Notes under the pieces: model-generated
What the model was told of the DNA's origin: nothing
Seen by the model: only the letters and a program-made list of their open reading frames with translations
Databases searched by the model: none
Assembly: GCF_005952805.1 (NCBI RefSeq)
Contig: NZ_CP040709.1
Span: forward strand, 744,001 to 808,000
Source of the DNA: Inhella inkyongensis
GTDB taxonomy: Bacteria; Pseudomonadota; Gammaproteobacteria; Burkholderiales; Burkholderiaceae_C
Length of the DNA: 64,000 bases
Direction of reading: 5' to 3'
Position numbers and translations under genes: made by a program
Part shown: piece after piece, positions 44,173 to 52,073 of the stretch
Position numbering within the stretch: position 1 is the first letter of the stretch
How the letters are laid out: each line of letters opens with the position of its first letter

Positions 44173-44607
44173 ATGGCGCTAGTTCGAGAGAAGGTTACGT
44201 TCGAGCGTGTTTTTGACATAGTTCGATCCGGCGGAGATCAAAAGCTTCCTCACACCTTGTTTGGCTTTGAATCATCTGGGCGAGTGCACTACGGAGTAGA
44301 GGTTCCTGGGACGCCTCGAATCGAGGTTGGTGACACCGTCCTCGCCCTCCTGGATCGGGCAAACGACTGGCAGACGCTGCGAGGGTGGAGGAACCTTAGT
44401 ACCGGGGAGTTGGCTGCGCCAACCTACTACGGCGCAGTTTTTGGTGCCACTTTAATGTTCGCCTGTGCCGTCTTTAGTGCGTACATCATTGGACTATCTG
44501 CTTCAGCTCTCATCGCGTTGGCATTTCTTGCGGGCTCTGGTTACTGGGCGTGGTTTGCGTTGAAGTCGCTCAAAATTAGGCGGGAGCTAAACAGGGATGA
44601 CATCTAA
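44173..44607 (+). CDS. cassette 5: two-helix membrane protein
   Basis: The 144-residue product has an N-terminal beta-rich soluble part (PHTLFGFESSGRVHYGVEVPGTPRIEVGDTVLALL) and then two hydrophobic helices (YGAVFGATLMFACAVFSAYIIGL and ALIALAFLAGSGYWAWFAL) ending in a basic tail. No family is recognised. The soluble part looks like a small NfeD/OB-like barrel domain before membrane helices, but that is a guess by eye. Confidence 0.65.
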   Translation: MALVREKVTFERVFDIVRSGGDQKLPHTLFGFESSGRVHYGVEVPGTPRIEVGDTVLALLDRANDWQTLRGWRNLSTGELAAPTYYGAVFGATLMFACAVFSAYIIGLSASALIALAFLAGSGYWAWFALKSLKIRRELNRDDI

Positions 44608-44670
44608 CCTTTCATTGCAGCCGACCACGGCCAGCTGCGCTGGCCGGTCGGCTGAATTCAAACGTTAGGC
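44602..44670 (+). repeat. attC site 5
   Basis: R'' ATCTAAC pairs with the TTAGAT that opens cassette 5; R' is GTTAGGC. Inner arms AGCCGACC/GGTCGGCT. Major type, 69 bp. Confidence 0.9.
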
Positions 44671-44697
44671 ATCACAACATCCATCTCAGGGGATCCA

Positions 44698-45144
44698 ATG
44701 AAGAAAAACGGCTTGCGCTTCAGCATCGCGCTCCTTGCTGCCTCTACTAGCGCTTGCGTTAGCGTTCCAACTGGCACCTATACGCTTGGGCAACAAGGTT
44801 CAGCTGATGAAACGTCATTGATTCGTCCAGCCAAAAAGGAAGAGCGACAGTACAAGCCAAGCGTTGCGGCCCGCATGTTCTCCGTTCCGGCGGGCACCGC
44901 TCAACTGCTCCATATTTGGCCCGCTAGCAATCTGAGCACCGGTACGTCTTTGCAAAAATTCGAGTCTGTTCGCGTCGCTCCCGGCGCTTATCTAGTTAAG
45001 GTTCTCTGCAATGTTGGCGGATTCGCTGTGTACTACGATCTCCCGATCGAGACTCACGCTGGAAAGGATCAGTTAATTGAGTGCACTGGAGCGACCGCAC
45101 ATAGGGCAAACATCACCGCGAGGGAGATTGATGCCCCCCGGTGA
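44698..45144 (+). CDS. cassette 6: predicted lipoprotein
   Basis: The 148-residue protein has a lipoprotein signal peptide with lipobox-like AASTSAC (MKKNGLRFSIALLAASTSAC), then a Ser/Thr-rich start and a soluble domain with two more Cys (KVLCNVGGF and LIECTGA). No family is recognised. The start lies 33 bases into the cassette, and AGGGGATCC upstream serves as a ribosome site. Confidence 0.7.
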   Translation: MKKNGLRFSIALLAASTSACVSVPTGTYTLGQQGSADETSLIRPAKKEERQYKPSVAARMFSVPAGTAQLLHIWPASNLSTGTSLQKFESVRVAPGAYLVKVLCNVGGFAVYYDLPIETHAGKDQLIECTGATAHRANITAREIDAPR

Positions 45145-45147
45145 GAT

Positions 45148-45207
45148 GCCTAACAATTCATTCAAGCCGAAGCCGATTCGCGGCTCGGCTTAATTCAGGC
45201 GTTAGGC
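45148..45207 (+). repeat. attC site 6, variant type
   Basis: R'' GCCTAAC pairs with the TTAGGC that opens cassette 6; R' is GTTAGGC. At 60 bp with inner arms AAGCCGA/CGGCTT it belongs to a different attC lineage from sites 1-5. Confidence 0.88.
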
Positions 45208-45217
45208 AGCAGCCAAG

Positions 45218-45592
45218 ATGCATCAGCTAGTTAGGTCCGTCGCACTTGTGGTCACGGTTGCAGTGGCTCAATCCGCCTCTGCCAAGGGTTGCGACAAAGT
45301 GGAGCGAGAAGACGAACTGCAGGAGTGCCTTGGAACTGAGCTCGCCACGGTAGACAAAGAACTCAACGCAGCCTACGCAAAGTTGCGTGGCGGGTTAAAC
45401 AAAGAAGCACACGTGTTGCTTACCAAGGCGCAAAGGCTTTGGGTTTCTCTGCGAGACGCTGATTGTGAGTTGGAGGCTGAAAGCCACAAGGGTGGCTCCG
45501 GTTACCAGGCGATCTATATCCAATGTCAGATCGACAAGACACGGCAGCGAATCAAAGATTTCAAGAGCTCAAGGCTCTGGCCTCGCGGTTAA
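45218..45592 (+). CDS. cassette 7: exported LprI/DUF1311-family protein
   Basis: The 124-residue product has a signal peptide (LVVTVAVAQSASA) and a DUF1311 core: CLGTELATVDKELNAAYAKLRGGL, LLTKAQRLWVSLRDADCELEAESHKGGSGYQAIYIQCQIDKTRQRI. The family contains the lysozyme inhibitor LprI, and its Cys pairs are conserved here. It should act in the periplasm. It could protect against lysozyme-like enzymes, which is only known for some members. Confidence 0.85.
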   Translation: MHQLVRSVALVVTVAVAQSASAKGCDKVEREDELQECLGTELATVDKELNAAYAKLRGGLNKEAHVLLTKAQRLWVSLRDADCELEAESHKGGSGYQAIYIQCQIDKTRQRIKDFKSSRLWPRG

Positions 45593-45621
45593 GGCCCATC
45601 AATGCCATCCGCAATGCCGCT

Positions 45622-45690
45622 GCCTAACCGCTCATTGCAGCCGACCGGCGCCAGCTTTGCTGGCTGGTCGGCTGAATTCAAACGTTATCC
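45622..45690 (+). repeat. attC site 7
   Basis: R'' GCCTAAC pairs with the TTAGGC that opens cassette 7; R' is GTTATCC. Inner arms AGCCGACC/GGTCGGCT. Major type, 69 bp. Confidence 0.9.
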
Positions 45691-45693
45691 AGC

Positions 45694-46119
45694 ATGAGCG
45701 AGAGTGGTTCTGATCGAGACTTCGTGAGCAGTGTTGGCTTGATCATCACGGGCGCTCAACTGCGGCCAGACGAGGTGACCGCAACTCTTGGGATGGAACC
45801 AGACGAGTGTTGGCGCCGCGGGGATTCAAAGCGCGTTGGTGCCGAACTGCATGAGTGGGGTGGCTGGAAGAAGCGTCTTCAGCGGCGAGATGACAGAGAT
45901 CCGTTCTCGCTGGAGTTGCGACTGTGGGCGGACCTATTGAAGGGCAAGGTCACTGAGTTGCGATGCTTGCGCGACGCCGGTTGCAACTTGACGCTTGATT
46001 GCTTCATTTCAATTTCCGGTGCAGCGCTGGTTGAGATTAATCCGGAGCTACAACGCGACCTCTCCACTTTAGGCATAGATCTAAGCTTTGCAATCTGGGC
46101 GAGCACAGATGCTGGATAA
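45694..46119 (+). CDS. cassette 8: DUF4279-family protein
   Basis: The 141-residue product contains VGLIITGAQLRPDEVTATLGMEPDECWRRGD and GAELHEWGGWKKRL, the DUF4279 pattern, with a late CNLTLDCFISISG. The family is typically encoded near polymorphic toxins and is predicted to include immunity proteins; it is otherwise uncharacterised. It starts right after the attC junction. Confidence 0.8.
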   Translation: MSESGSDRDFVSSVGLIITGAQLRPDEVTATLGMEPDECWRRGDSKRVGAELHEWGGWKKRLQRRDDRDPFSLELRLWADLLKGKVTELRCLRDAGCNLTLDCFISISGAALVEINPELQRDLSTLGIDLSFAIWASTDAG

Positions 46120-46182
46120 CCTTTCATTGCAGTGGATCTGCGCCAGCTCCGCTGGCTGGTCCACTGAATTCAAACGTTAGAC
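46114..46182 (+). repeat. attC site 8
   Basis: R'' GGATAAC pairs with the TTATCC that opens cassette 8; R' is GTTAGAC. Inner arms AGTGGA/TCCACT. Major type, 69 bp. Confidence 0.9.
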
Positions 46183-46185
46183 GTC

Positions 46186-46464
46186 ATGAGCGAGAGCGTC
46201 TCAATTACTACGCTGGATCGAAGCGGCCGATCTGTCGGCGTTGGATCGTTTGTGCGCGTGCTCACAATCGATCCAGAAGTATTCGTAAATACTGAGCGGG
46301 AAGAAGTCCCGCGTATTCAATCGATGCTCGGCGAAGTACTAGAGGTCTACGAAGTGGATCAATGGGGTCGCGCGTGGGTCGAAAAGTGGTGGCACGAAGG
46401 AGAAGGCCAATCCACTTCGCATTCGCTAGCACTTGACCCACAGGACATGGAGCTTGTGCGGTGA
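46186..46464 (+). CDS. cassette 9: small hypothetical protein, 92 aa
   Basis: The acidic product contains VGSFVRVLTIDPEVF and LGEVLEVYEVDQWGRAWVEKWWHEGEGQSTSHSLALDPQDMELV, which reads like a small SH3/KOW-type beta barrel. The family is not identified. It starts within four bases of the attC 8 junction. Confidence 0.7.
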   Translation: MSESVSITTLDRSGRSVGVGSFVRVLTIDPEVFVNTEREEVPRIQSMLGEVLEVYEVDQWGRAWVEKWWHEGEGQSTSHSLALDPQDMELVR

Positions 46465-46468
46465 AGAC

Positions 46469-46537
46469 GTCTAACCTGTCGTTGAAGCCGACCCTGGCCG
46501 GCTGCGCCGTCCGGTCGGCTGAACTCCAACGTTAGGC
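46469..46537 (+). repeat. attC site 9
   Basis: R'' GTCTAAC pairs with the TTAGAC that opens cassette 9; R' is GTTAGGC. Inner arms AGCCGACC/GGTCGGCT. Major type, 69 bp. Confidence 0.9.
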
Positions 46538-46546
46538 ATCAAGACC

Positions 46547-47074
46547 ATGCGTCGACTCGCCGCAACTATGTCTGCCGCTCTATCGCTGTCAGCGGTTGCA
46601 GCCACCGACATCGTGGCCGAGTTGAGGTTTCGAATTGAGCGTGACGGGCTCGACGCTGTGAATTCCTACCTCAGCGCACACTGGGAGTCCTCTATGGGGC
46701 CACTGGCTCGAAAGGTCGAGCAGTGTGACGCGAAGGCAATGCAGTTGGCTCTGCAGCTACACCGCGGTATCAACGCGGAAACAGCGCAAGCACTCGGCGA
46801 ATCACTGTCTCTAGCCGTTGGGCGCTGCCCGGCCAAATTGCTTCCCCTCATTCCAACGTCGGAAGTCACACAGTACTGCAGTGTCGGTGGCACCGTTCCC
46901 GACACTCGCCTCAACCGCGAGATCGACCGTCGCATTCATGGAATTGTCGCCAACGCGCCATTGCGTGCCTCCCAAAATGGCCGCGCTTGCGTAGCTGCGT
47001 ACAAAGCGGAAGCGCAACGCTCAGCACTCGGCCCTTGGCAAACCGACAGCACCAATGGCAGGCCAACTCACTAG
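46547..47074 (+). CDS. cassette 10: exported hypothetical protein, 175 aa
   Basis: The product has a signal peptide (MRRLAATMSAALSLSAVAA), a mostly helical body and three Cys (KVEQCDAKAM, VGRCPAKL, TQYCSVGG) plus one near the C-terminus (RACVAAYKAEAQR). No family is recognised. Its GC content is closer to the host than that of the earlier cassettes. Confidence 0.7.
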   Translation: MRRLAATMSAALSLSAVAATDIVAELRFRIERDGLDAVNSYLSAHWESSMGPLARKVEQCDAKAMQLALQLHRGINAETAQALGESLSLAVGRCPAKLLPLIPTSEVTQYCSVGGTVPDTRLNREIDRRIHGIVANAPLRASQNGRACVAAYKAEAQRSALGPWQTDSTNGRPTH

Positions 47075-47083
47075 CGCCGTGCT

Positions 47084-47143
47084 GCCTAACCCCTCCGTCA
47101 AGGGGAACTGCCTGCGGCAGGCCCCTTACGTCAAACGCTAGAT
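47084..47143 (+). repeat. attC site 10, variant with degenerate R' box
   Basis: R'' GCCTAAC pairs with the TTAGGC that opens cassette 10. The R' box reads GCTAGAT instead of GTTAGAT, so the conserved GTT is lost, which should block recombination. Inner arms AAGGGG/CCCCTT. 60 bp. Confidence 0.75.
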
Positions 47144-47489
47144 GCCGCACCAAGATCTTGAGCGAACTGCGAAATCCATTGCTGACCTCGATGCCTTGGT
47201 CAGTGGACTGCTCGCGTCGGTGCCAGCCCGCAAGCCCGGGCAACGTCAGCTGCTTGCAGACTGCGCCGCTGCAGATCGTTCGTTGCAGGTTCTGCGCATG
47301 GCGATCTCGATGAACCGCCCCATGCACGAGATGACGCAGGCGGCGCACGAGTTGCTCGGTGCGCTTCGTTTGGCCAACGCTCATATCGCAACCGCCAGAG
47401 CAGACTTAGCGACGCGCCAGGCGGTTCAGCTGTGTGTCTGCCTCGCCTTACAGGTCGGGGCCCAATTCACTGTTGCCGCGCCTGCCTAA
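47142..47489 (+). CDS. cassette 11: helical hypothetical protein, 115 aa
   Basis: The product is fully helical (MPHQDLERTAKSIADLDALVSGLLASV..., EMTQAAHELLGALRLANAHIATARADLATRQ) with no signal peptide. No family is recognised. It follows a degenerate attC junction and I see no attC after it (only GCCTAAG at 47484-47490), so this last cassette looks trapped. The interval 47,490-47,741 shows no gene that I can support. Confidence 0.55.
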   Translation: MPHQDLERTAKSIADLDALVSGLLASVPARKPGQRQLLADCAAADRSLQVLRMAISMNRPMHEMTQAAHELLGALRLANAHIATARADLATRQAVQLCVCLALQVGAQFTVAAPA

Positions 47490-47741
47490 GGCTTCCAGCA
47501 GACGCTCCAAACTCTGACAGCGGAGCGTTCCGCTTTCGCGCCAGTCGCGCCGGAAAGACACCGGCTTGCACGGCTCTGCGCCAGCTTGATGGGCGAGCCG
47601 ATTCGGGGTCATGCCGAGCGACCGCTCTTCCTCCGACAGCGGTCGCTCCCTTGAGACCGCGCCACAGACCACCTTCACTGCATAGCGGTTGGCGAGTGGT
47701 CAATGCACTGGATGCCTGGCACCGAAGACTGGACCTCCGCG

Positions 47742-47837
47742 CAGTTTTCGACTTTGCGGTGCATCTCGGCCGGGCGAACGCTCCGCAAGTGCTTGTCAGG
47801 CAATGCCCGGAGTTTTCGACTTTATTTGCACAGAACA
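47742..47837. promoter_or_regulatory. distal transposon end with two TnsB-type sites
   Basis: The end motif recurs inverted relative to the glmS side: GTTTTCGACTTTGCGG at 47743-47758 and GTTTTCGACTTTATTTG at 47812-47828, the latter leading into the terminal ACA at 47835-47837. Both contain TTCGACTTT, the complement of the AAAGTCGAA core at the other end. Confidence 0.8.
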
Positions 47838-47842
47838 GCCGC
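47838..47842. repeat. right target-site duplication (GCCGC)
   Basis: GCCGC follows the terminal ACA directly and equals the copy at 21999-22003. Confidence 0.9.
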
Positions 47843-47862
47843 GTGGCGCCGCCGTAGGCGGC

Positions 47863-47949
47863 CCAAGTTCCTTGGCTTGGGGCGGAGTTCATGCGACCGC
47901 AGGTCGCGTGAACGTAGACCACAAGCCTCGCAGTCTGGCGAAGTCGGTC
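47863..47949 (+). pseudogene. glmS-tail-like relic beyond the transposon
   Basis: At 47914-47949 the plus strand encodes VDHKPRSLAKSV, which matches the glmS C-terminus [11 protein letters not shown] except for one inserted residue and one change. Just before it, 47864-47880 is an exact inverted copy of 17 bp of glmS (21941-21957, CAAGCCAAGGAACTTGG). There is no start codon or intact upstream domain. The 175 bases that follow, up to nadM, hold a 12-base repeat (CAACGGGGTTTG) and no gene. Confidence 0.55.
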
Positions 47950-48124
47950 AACGGGGTTTGGACGTTTGGCGTGCGCGCAGCGTTCGGCAAACGGCACAAG
48001 ACTGGTGGCAGAGCGCCAAGTTGGGCCGCGCAGCGGCCTGAGCGGCGCAGCCGGCCAACGGGGTTTGAATGGCGAGCCGACCGTGCCACGGGCGACGCTG
48101 CCGCTTTCTGCACCATCCGGGCAC

Positions 48125-49171
48125 TCAGGCCGCTGGAAGCAACCCCAGGAACCGATCCAGCATGTGGAAGTGATCGTCGAAGAACTGCGACTCCATGGCG
48201 GCTAGTTCGGCCATTGGCACCCAGCGCGCCAGAGCGGCGTCATCGTCACCACGCACTTCTGGCAGTTCCCGGTCGCCGAGGTCGAAGTAATGGGTGTGCG
48301 AGATGGTGCGGCCGCGTTGGCTGCGGTCGGGGTGATCGAACACCGCCACGCCGCGCAGTGAGCGCTGCAAGGTATCGGGCAACAGGCGCAGCCCTGTTTC
48401 CTCCTCCAGCTCACGAATGGCGGACTGGTAGAGCGTGTCGCGCGGCTCGACGAAACCGCCAGGCAAGGCCCAGAGCCCTTGGCCGGGATCTTTGGCGCGC
48501 TGGATCAGCAGAACGTGGCCCGCACAGCGCAGCACCACGTCGACCGTGACAAAGACCGGCGCGTAGGGCGCCGCAGCCCAGGCCTTCCGATAGCCCTGCA
48601 GCATCTCCCACTCGCGACGAAGCGGGGCCAGAAAGGGCAGGCGTGACCAGGCCTGCACGAAGGCGCGGGTGCTGGCGGGGACCTGATCGACCCAGGTCGA
48701 CAGCACGATCTCCAGCACTTCGGGCCCGGCCTCGAACAGCGCCGCACGCAGATCGGTGGCGTCCACGCGGTGCAGACGCGGCAAGCTCAGCAACTGCCAT
48801 GGCGCAAAGCGACGCAGGTAGTCGCTGGTGGCGTCTTTGAAATGCCCGACCAGCAGGACGTTGGCGTTCCCGACGCGTTGCCCCACCTCCTCGAGAACGG
48901 CTGCAACCCAGCGAGCCTCGTCGAAATAGTCGCGCAACGGCAGGAAGTCGACGCGGCTGCGCTCGGCCTCCGGCAGCGCCAAGCGAACCATCTCGGCGCG
49001 CTCGGTCCAGCTGAAGGGATGGCGCGGTGAACGCGCTTGATGGGCGGATCCCAGCACCACCAGCACGCGCGGTGCACGCGCCAAGGCCTCGCGCAACAAG
49101 GCCAGGTGGCCGTTGTGGAAGGGCTGAAAGCGGCCAATGACGACTGCGACGTCGATGCTCTGCTCGTTCAT
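48125..49171 (-). CDS. nadM: bifunctional NMN adenylyltransferase / Nudix hydrolase
   Basis: The 348-residue fusion begins with a nucleotidyltransferase domain (VAVVIGRFQPFHNGHLALLREAL, and later HPFSWTERAEMV) that makes NAD from NMN. Its second half is a Nudix domain with GGFVEPRDTLYQSAIRELEEETGL (the Nudix box G-x5-E-x7-R-E-x2-E-E-x-G), which in characterised homologues hydrolyses ADP-ribose. It is the last gene of the NAD operon and starts with an ATGA overlap with nadE. Confidence 0.92.
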   Translation of the reverse strand: MNEQSIDVAVVIGRFQPFHNGHLALLREALARAPRVLVVLGSAHQARSPRHPFSWTERAEMVRLALPEAERSRVDFLPLRDYFDEARWVAAVLEEVGQRVGNANVLLVGHFKDATSDYLRRFAPWQLLSLPRLHRVDATDLRAALFEAGPEVLEIVLSTWVDQVPASTRAFVQAWSRLPFLAPLRREWEMLQGYRKAWAAAPYAPVFVTVDVVLRCAGHVLLIQRAKDPGQGLWALPGGFVEPRDTLYQSAIRELEEETGLRLLPDTLQRSLRGVAVFDHPDRSQRGRTISHTHYFDLGDRELPEVRGDDDAALARWVPMAELAAMESQFFDDHFHMLDRFLGLLPAA

Positions 49172-50880
49172 TCGAACACCCCGGGGTAGCGTGCCGCGAT
49201 CGGCATCTGGCGCCCTTGGCCGAAGGCACGGCCGCGTAGGCGAATTAGGGGCGGCGCTTGGCGGCGCTTGTACTCGCTGCGCTGGATCATGCGGGCCACT
49301 TTCTCAATCAACGCGCGGCCTTCTGGCGTGCCACGCAGTCCCGCCATGCGGGCTTCGGCCGCCTCGCGCTCCCAGGAGGCCATACGGTCGCCTTCGATCA
49401 ACACCTTGAGCATGTCGTCGAGCACCGGATAGGGCGGCAGGCTGTCGCTGTCGCGCTGGCCCGGAGCCAGCTCGGCAGACGGCTCCTTTTCGATGATGGC
49501 GGCGGGAACCAGTTCGCGCCCAGCCGCTTCGTTCAGGTGACGGCACAGCTCGAACACCTCAGTCTTGTACAGATCGCCGATCAGGCCGAGTCCACCATTG
49601 GTGTCGCCGTAGAGCGTGCAGTAGCCGACCGAGACTTCGCTTTTGTTGCCCGTGGTCAGCAGCAGGTGGCCGTTGGCATTCGAGTAGGCCATCAGCACAG
49701 TGCCGCGCACGCGGGCCTGCAGGTTCTCCAGCGTCAGCCCCTGCATGGGCGCACCGAAGCTGTCAGCGAACTGTGCCTTCATGGCTTCCACCGCGCCTTT
49801 GATCGGGTGATTCAGCAGTTCGATGCCGAGATTGCGGCACAGCTGCTCCGAGTCCGTCACGGAGCCGCTGGACGAAAAGCTTGAAGGCATGGTGATGCCG
49901 ACGACGTTGGCCGCACCCAGCGCCTCGGTGGCGAGAGCCAGCGTGAGCGCACTGTCGATGCCGCCGGAGCTGCCGACCACGGCCTGCGTGAAACCGCAGC
50001 GGCGCGCGTAGTCGCGCAGACCCAGCACGATCTGTGCACGGTAGAAGGCCATCGGGCTGATCCCGCCCGGATCCGGTCGTGAGGGACGGCTGCCGTCGAG
50101 CTCGACAAAGCGGCCGTTCTCGAATCCAAGGGTTCGGACCGACTCGACAAAGCGATCGGCCTCGAACACCACCCCGTCCTCGGGTTCGACGGCGAAGCTG
50201 GCGCCGTCGTAGACCAGCTGGTCATGCCCACCCACATGGTTAACGTAGAGGATGGGCAGGCCATTGCGGCGCGAGGCCGAACCGAAGACCTGGTGGCGTT
50301 GCTCGCGCTTGCCGATGTTGCTGGGGCTGGCGTTGAGGCTGATCACCAACTCGGGCGCGGCGTCACGCAGTCGGTCGAAGGGATTGACGCGGTAGTCACC
50401 GGCCTCGTCGTTCCAACCGTCCTCGCAGATCAGCAGGCCAACCTGGACGGAGCCCAGTCGCAGCACCTTGGCCACATCAGGGCCCGGTTCGAAATGGCGG
50501 CGCTCGTCGAAGATGTTGTAGGTCGGCAGCAGCTGCTTGGCGTAGCGCAGGATAACCTCGCCAGCGCGCAGCACCAGCAGGCCGTTCTCGAGCTTCTTGC
50601 CGGGGCCGTCGCGGCGTAGCGGCGTGCCGAACACCCAGGCTAGATCGGGCAGCCCGCGCGAGGCTTCGCGCAGGGCCTCGAGACCCGCCTCGACCTGGCG
50701 GATGAAAGCGGGCTCGTCGAGCAGGTCGCCTGGGTAGTAGCCACTGACTGCGAGTTCGGGGAACACCACCAGTTCGGCGCCTTCGCTCGCTGCCTGGCGC
50801 GCCGCGGCCGTCATCCGCTCAACGTTGCCAGCGACGTCGCCGACGGTCAGATTCAGTTGCGCGATCGTCAGCTTCAGCAT
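49168..50880 (-). CDS. nadE: glutamine-dependent NAD+ synthetase
   Basis: The 570-residue enzyme from the ATG at 50880 has an N-terminal nitrilase-type glutaminase domain ([31 protein letters not shown] with catalytic Glu, [11 protein letters not shown] with catalytic Cys) and a C-terminal synthetase domain with the P-loop [17 protein letters not shown] and [20 protein letters not shown]. It amidates nicotinic acid adenine dinucleotide. It overlaps pncB by 7 bases and nadM by 4. Confidence 0.95.
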   Translation of the reverse strand: MLKLTIAQLNLTVGDVAGNVERMTAAARQAASEGAELVVFPELAVSGYYPGDLLDEPAFIRQVEAGLEALREASRGLPDLAWVFGTPLRRDGPGKKLENGLLVLRAGEVILRYAKQLLPTYNIFDERRHFEPGPDVAKVLRLGSVQVGLLICEDGWNDEAGDYRVNPFDRLRDAAPELVISLNASPSNIGKREQRHQVFGSASRRNGLPILYVNHVGGHDQLVYDGASFAVEPEDGVVFEADRFVESVRTLGFENGRFVELDGSRPSRPDPGGISPMAFYRAQIVLGLRDYARRCGFTQAVVGSSGGIDSALTLALATEALGAANVVGITMPSSFSSSGSVTDSEQLCRNLGIELLNHPIKGAVEAMKAQFADSFGAPMQGLTLENLQARVRGTVLMAYSNANGHLLLTTGNKSEVSVGYCTLYGDTNGGLGLIGDLYKTEVFELCRHLNEAAGRELVPAAIIEKEPSAELAPGQRDSDSLPPYPVLDDMLKVLIEGDRMASWEREAAEARMAGLRGTPEGRALIEKVARMIQRSEYKRRQAPPLIRLRGRAFGQGRQMPIAARYPGVFE

Positions 50881-52073
50881 GGCGTCTTCACTCCGAACAC
50901 CTGGCGAAGGTAGGCCAGGAAGGTTTCGTCCTCGCACAGGGTCTTGCCGGGGCTGTCGCTGAGCTTGGCGACGGGCTGGCCATTGGCGTGTGTGAGCTTC
51001 ATGACGATGTTCAGCGGCTTCGGGCCGAGGTCGTTGCTCAGGTGCGTGCCAATGCCGAAGCCCAGCTGCACGCGGTCGGCAAAGTGCCGGTAGAGCTCGA
51101 TGGCCTTGGCGACCGTGAGCCCATCGCTGAACACCAGGCGCTTGGTGTGCGGGTCGATGCGCAACTTCGCGTAGTGCGCCAGTGCCTTCTCGCCCCAGAC
51201 GACCGGATCGCCGCTGTCGTGACGCAGGCCGTCGAAGAGCTTGGCGAAGTAGAGGTCGAAGTCGGCCAGGAAGGCGTCCATGCCCACGACGTCTGTCAGC
51301 GCAGTCCCGAGGTCGCCGCGGTACTCCTGCACCCAGTCCTCCAGCGCTGCCTTCTGGTGGTCGCGCAAACGCACACCGGTAGCCTGGAAGGTCTGCAGGT
51401 ACTCGTGCGCCATGGTGCCGATGGGTACCAGGCCGAGTTCCTTGGCCAGCAGCACGTTCGAGGTGCCGCGGAAGACCTTGGGCAGACCTTCCTGCATGCG
51501 CTGCACGACCTCGCGCTGCCAGGCGCCGGAGAAGCGGCGACGCAGGCCGAAGTCGAACAGCTCGAAGGGATGGCGACCGGCCGGCGCTTCGAAACAGAAG
51601 TCGTGGATGCGGCCGATCTTGTCTTCGAGGCGGTGGCGCCCTTCGGCCCGCACCTCGGGCGTGTCGAAGCGGCGGAAGTACAACTCGTTGACGATGGCGA
51701 GCACCGGGATCTCGAAACCCATCACATGGACCTGCGGGCCCTTGGCGACGATGCTCAGGGTGTCGCCCTCAGTGCGAACCTCGATGAAGTCGCGCTGGAA
51801 GCGGAAGATGCGCAGGAAGTCGACGAAGTCGCTCTTGATGAAGCGCAGGGCACCCAGGTAGGCCAGCTCGCAGCGCTGGAAAGTCAGCGAGCACAGCGCG
51901 TCGAGCTCGCGCTCCACATCGGCCTTGAGCTCGCTCAGCGGGTAGGCAGGCTGGTTGCGGCAGACAAAGCGGTACTCGGCCTGGGTCTCGGGATGGCGAT
52001 GCAGCAGGGTCTGCCACATCGTGAACTTGTAGAGGTCGGTATCCAGCAGGCTGGTGATGATGGGCTGGGTCAT
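50874..52073 (-). CDS. pncB: nicotinate phosphoribosyltransferase
   Basis: The 399-residue enzyme converts nicotinate and PRPP to nicotinate mononucleotide. Family marks are the opening [23 protein letters not shown], the [18 protein letters not shown] and [27 protein letters not shown] (catalytic His in the GT-MAHE segment), and [15 protein letters not shown]. It overlaps pncA (ATGA) and nadE, so all four genes are translationally coupled. Confidence 0.96.
   Translation of the reverse strand: MTQPIITSLLDTDLYKFTMWQTLLHRHPETQAEYRFVCRNQPAYPLSELKADVERELDALCSLTFQRCELAYLGALRFIKSDFVDFLRIFRFQRDFIEVRTEGDTLSIVAKGPQVHVMGFEIPVLAIVNELYFRRFDTPEVRAEGRHRLEDKIGRIHDFCFEAPAGRHPFELFDFGLRRRFSGAWQREVVQRMQEGLPKVFRGTSNVLLAKELGLVPIGTMAHEYLQTFQATGVRLRDHQKAALEDWVQEYRGDLGTALTDVVGMDAFLADFDLYFAKLFDGLRHDSGDPVVWGEKALAHYAKLRIDPHTKRLVFSDGLTVAKAIELYRHFADRVQLGFGIGTHLSNDLGPKPLNIVMKLTHANGQPVAKLSDSPGKTLCEDETFLAYLRQVFGVKTPC

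Larger units (their letters stand above)
42418..47489 (+). mobile_element. integron cassette array, eleven cassettes
   Basis: Ten attC sites of 60-70 bp separate eleven plus-strand genes. For each of cassettes 1 to 10 the first six bases after the cut (TTRRRY) are complementary to that cassette's own R'' box, which is exactly what circular excision would require. Eight attC sites are near-identical and two are shorter and unrelated. The array lies between intI and the distal end of the Tn7-like element. Base composition is more AT-rich than the surrounding DNA. Confidence 0.95.
22004..47837. mobile_element. complete Tn7-like transposon in attTn7, 25.8 kb
   Basis: The element begins TGTTCCGTACAAATAAAGTC and ends with the inverse of TGTTCTGTGCAAATAAAGTC, so both termini are TGT...ACA with a shared ~21-bp inverted repeat. 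It is flanked by a perfect 5-bp GCCGC duplication and lies 23 bp past the glmS stop, the classic attTn7 spacing. It encodes TnsA, TnsB and TnsC, a TnsD-like protein and a second TniQ, plus an OLD/UvrD/DUF4238 module, an XRE-controlled operon, an MBL protein and an integron with eleven cassette genes. There is no tnsE. The tns genes sit in the middle rather than at one end. Confidence 0.95.

Noticed and set aside
42902..47143. Regularly spaced ~69-bp repeats as a possible CRISPR array.
   Set aside because: Spacing is 250-550 bp with genes between, and each repeat has R''/R' boxes that fit attC sites; no cas genes are present.
22004..47837. A CRISPR-associated transposon (CAST), given two TniQ proteins and an HTH protein.
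   Set aside because: No Cascade or Cas12k genes and no repeat-spacer array were found in the element.
47689..48549. A 286-codon plus-strand frame across the transposon end.
   Set aside because: It crosses the transposon boundary and the nadM gene in antisense and reads as low-complexity Arg/Ala/Pro; only the glmS-tail-like segment in it is of interest.
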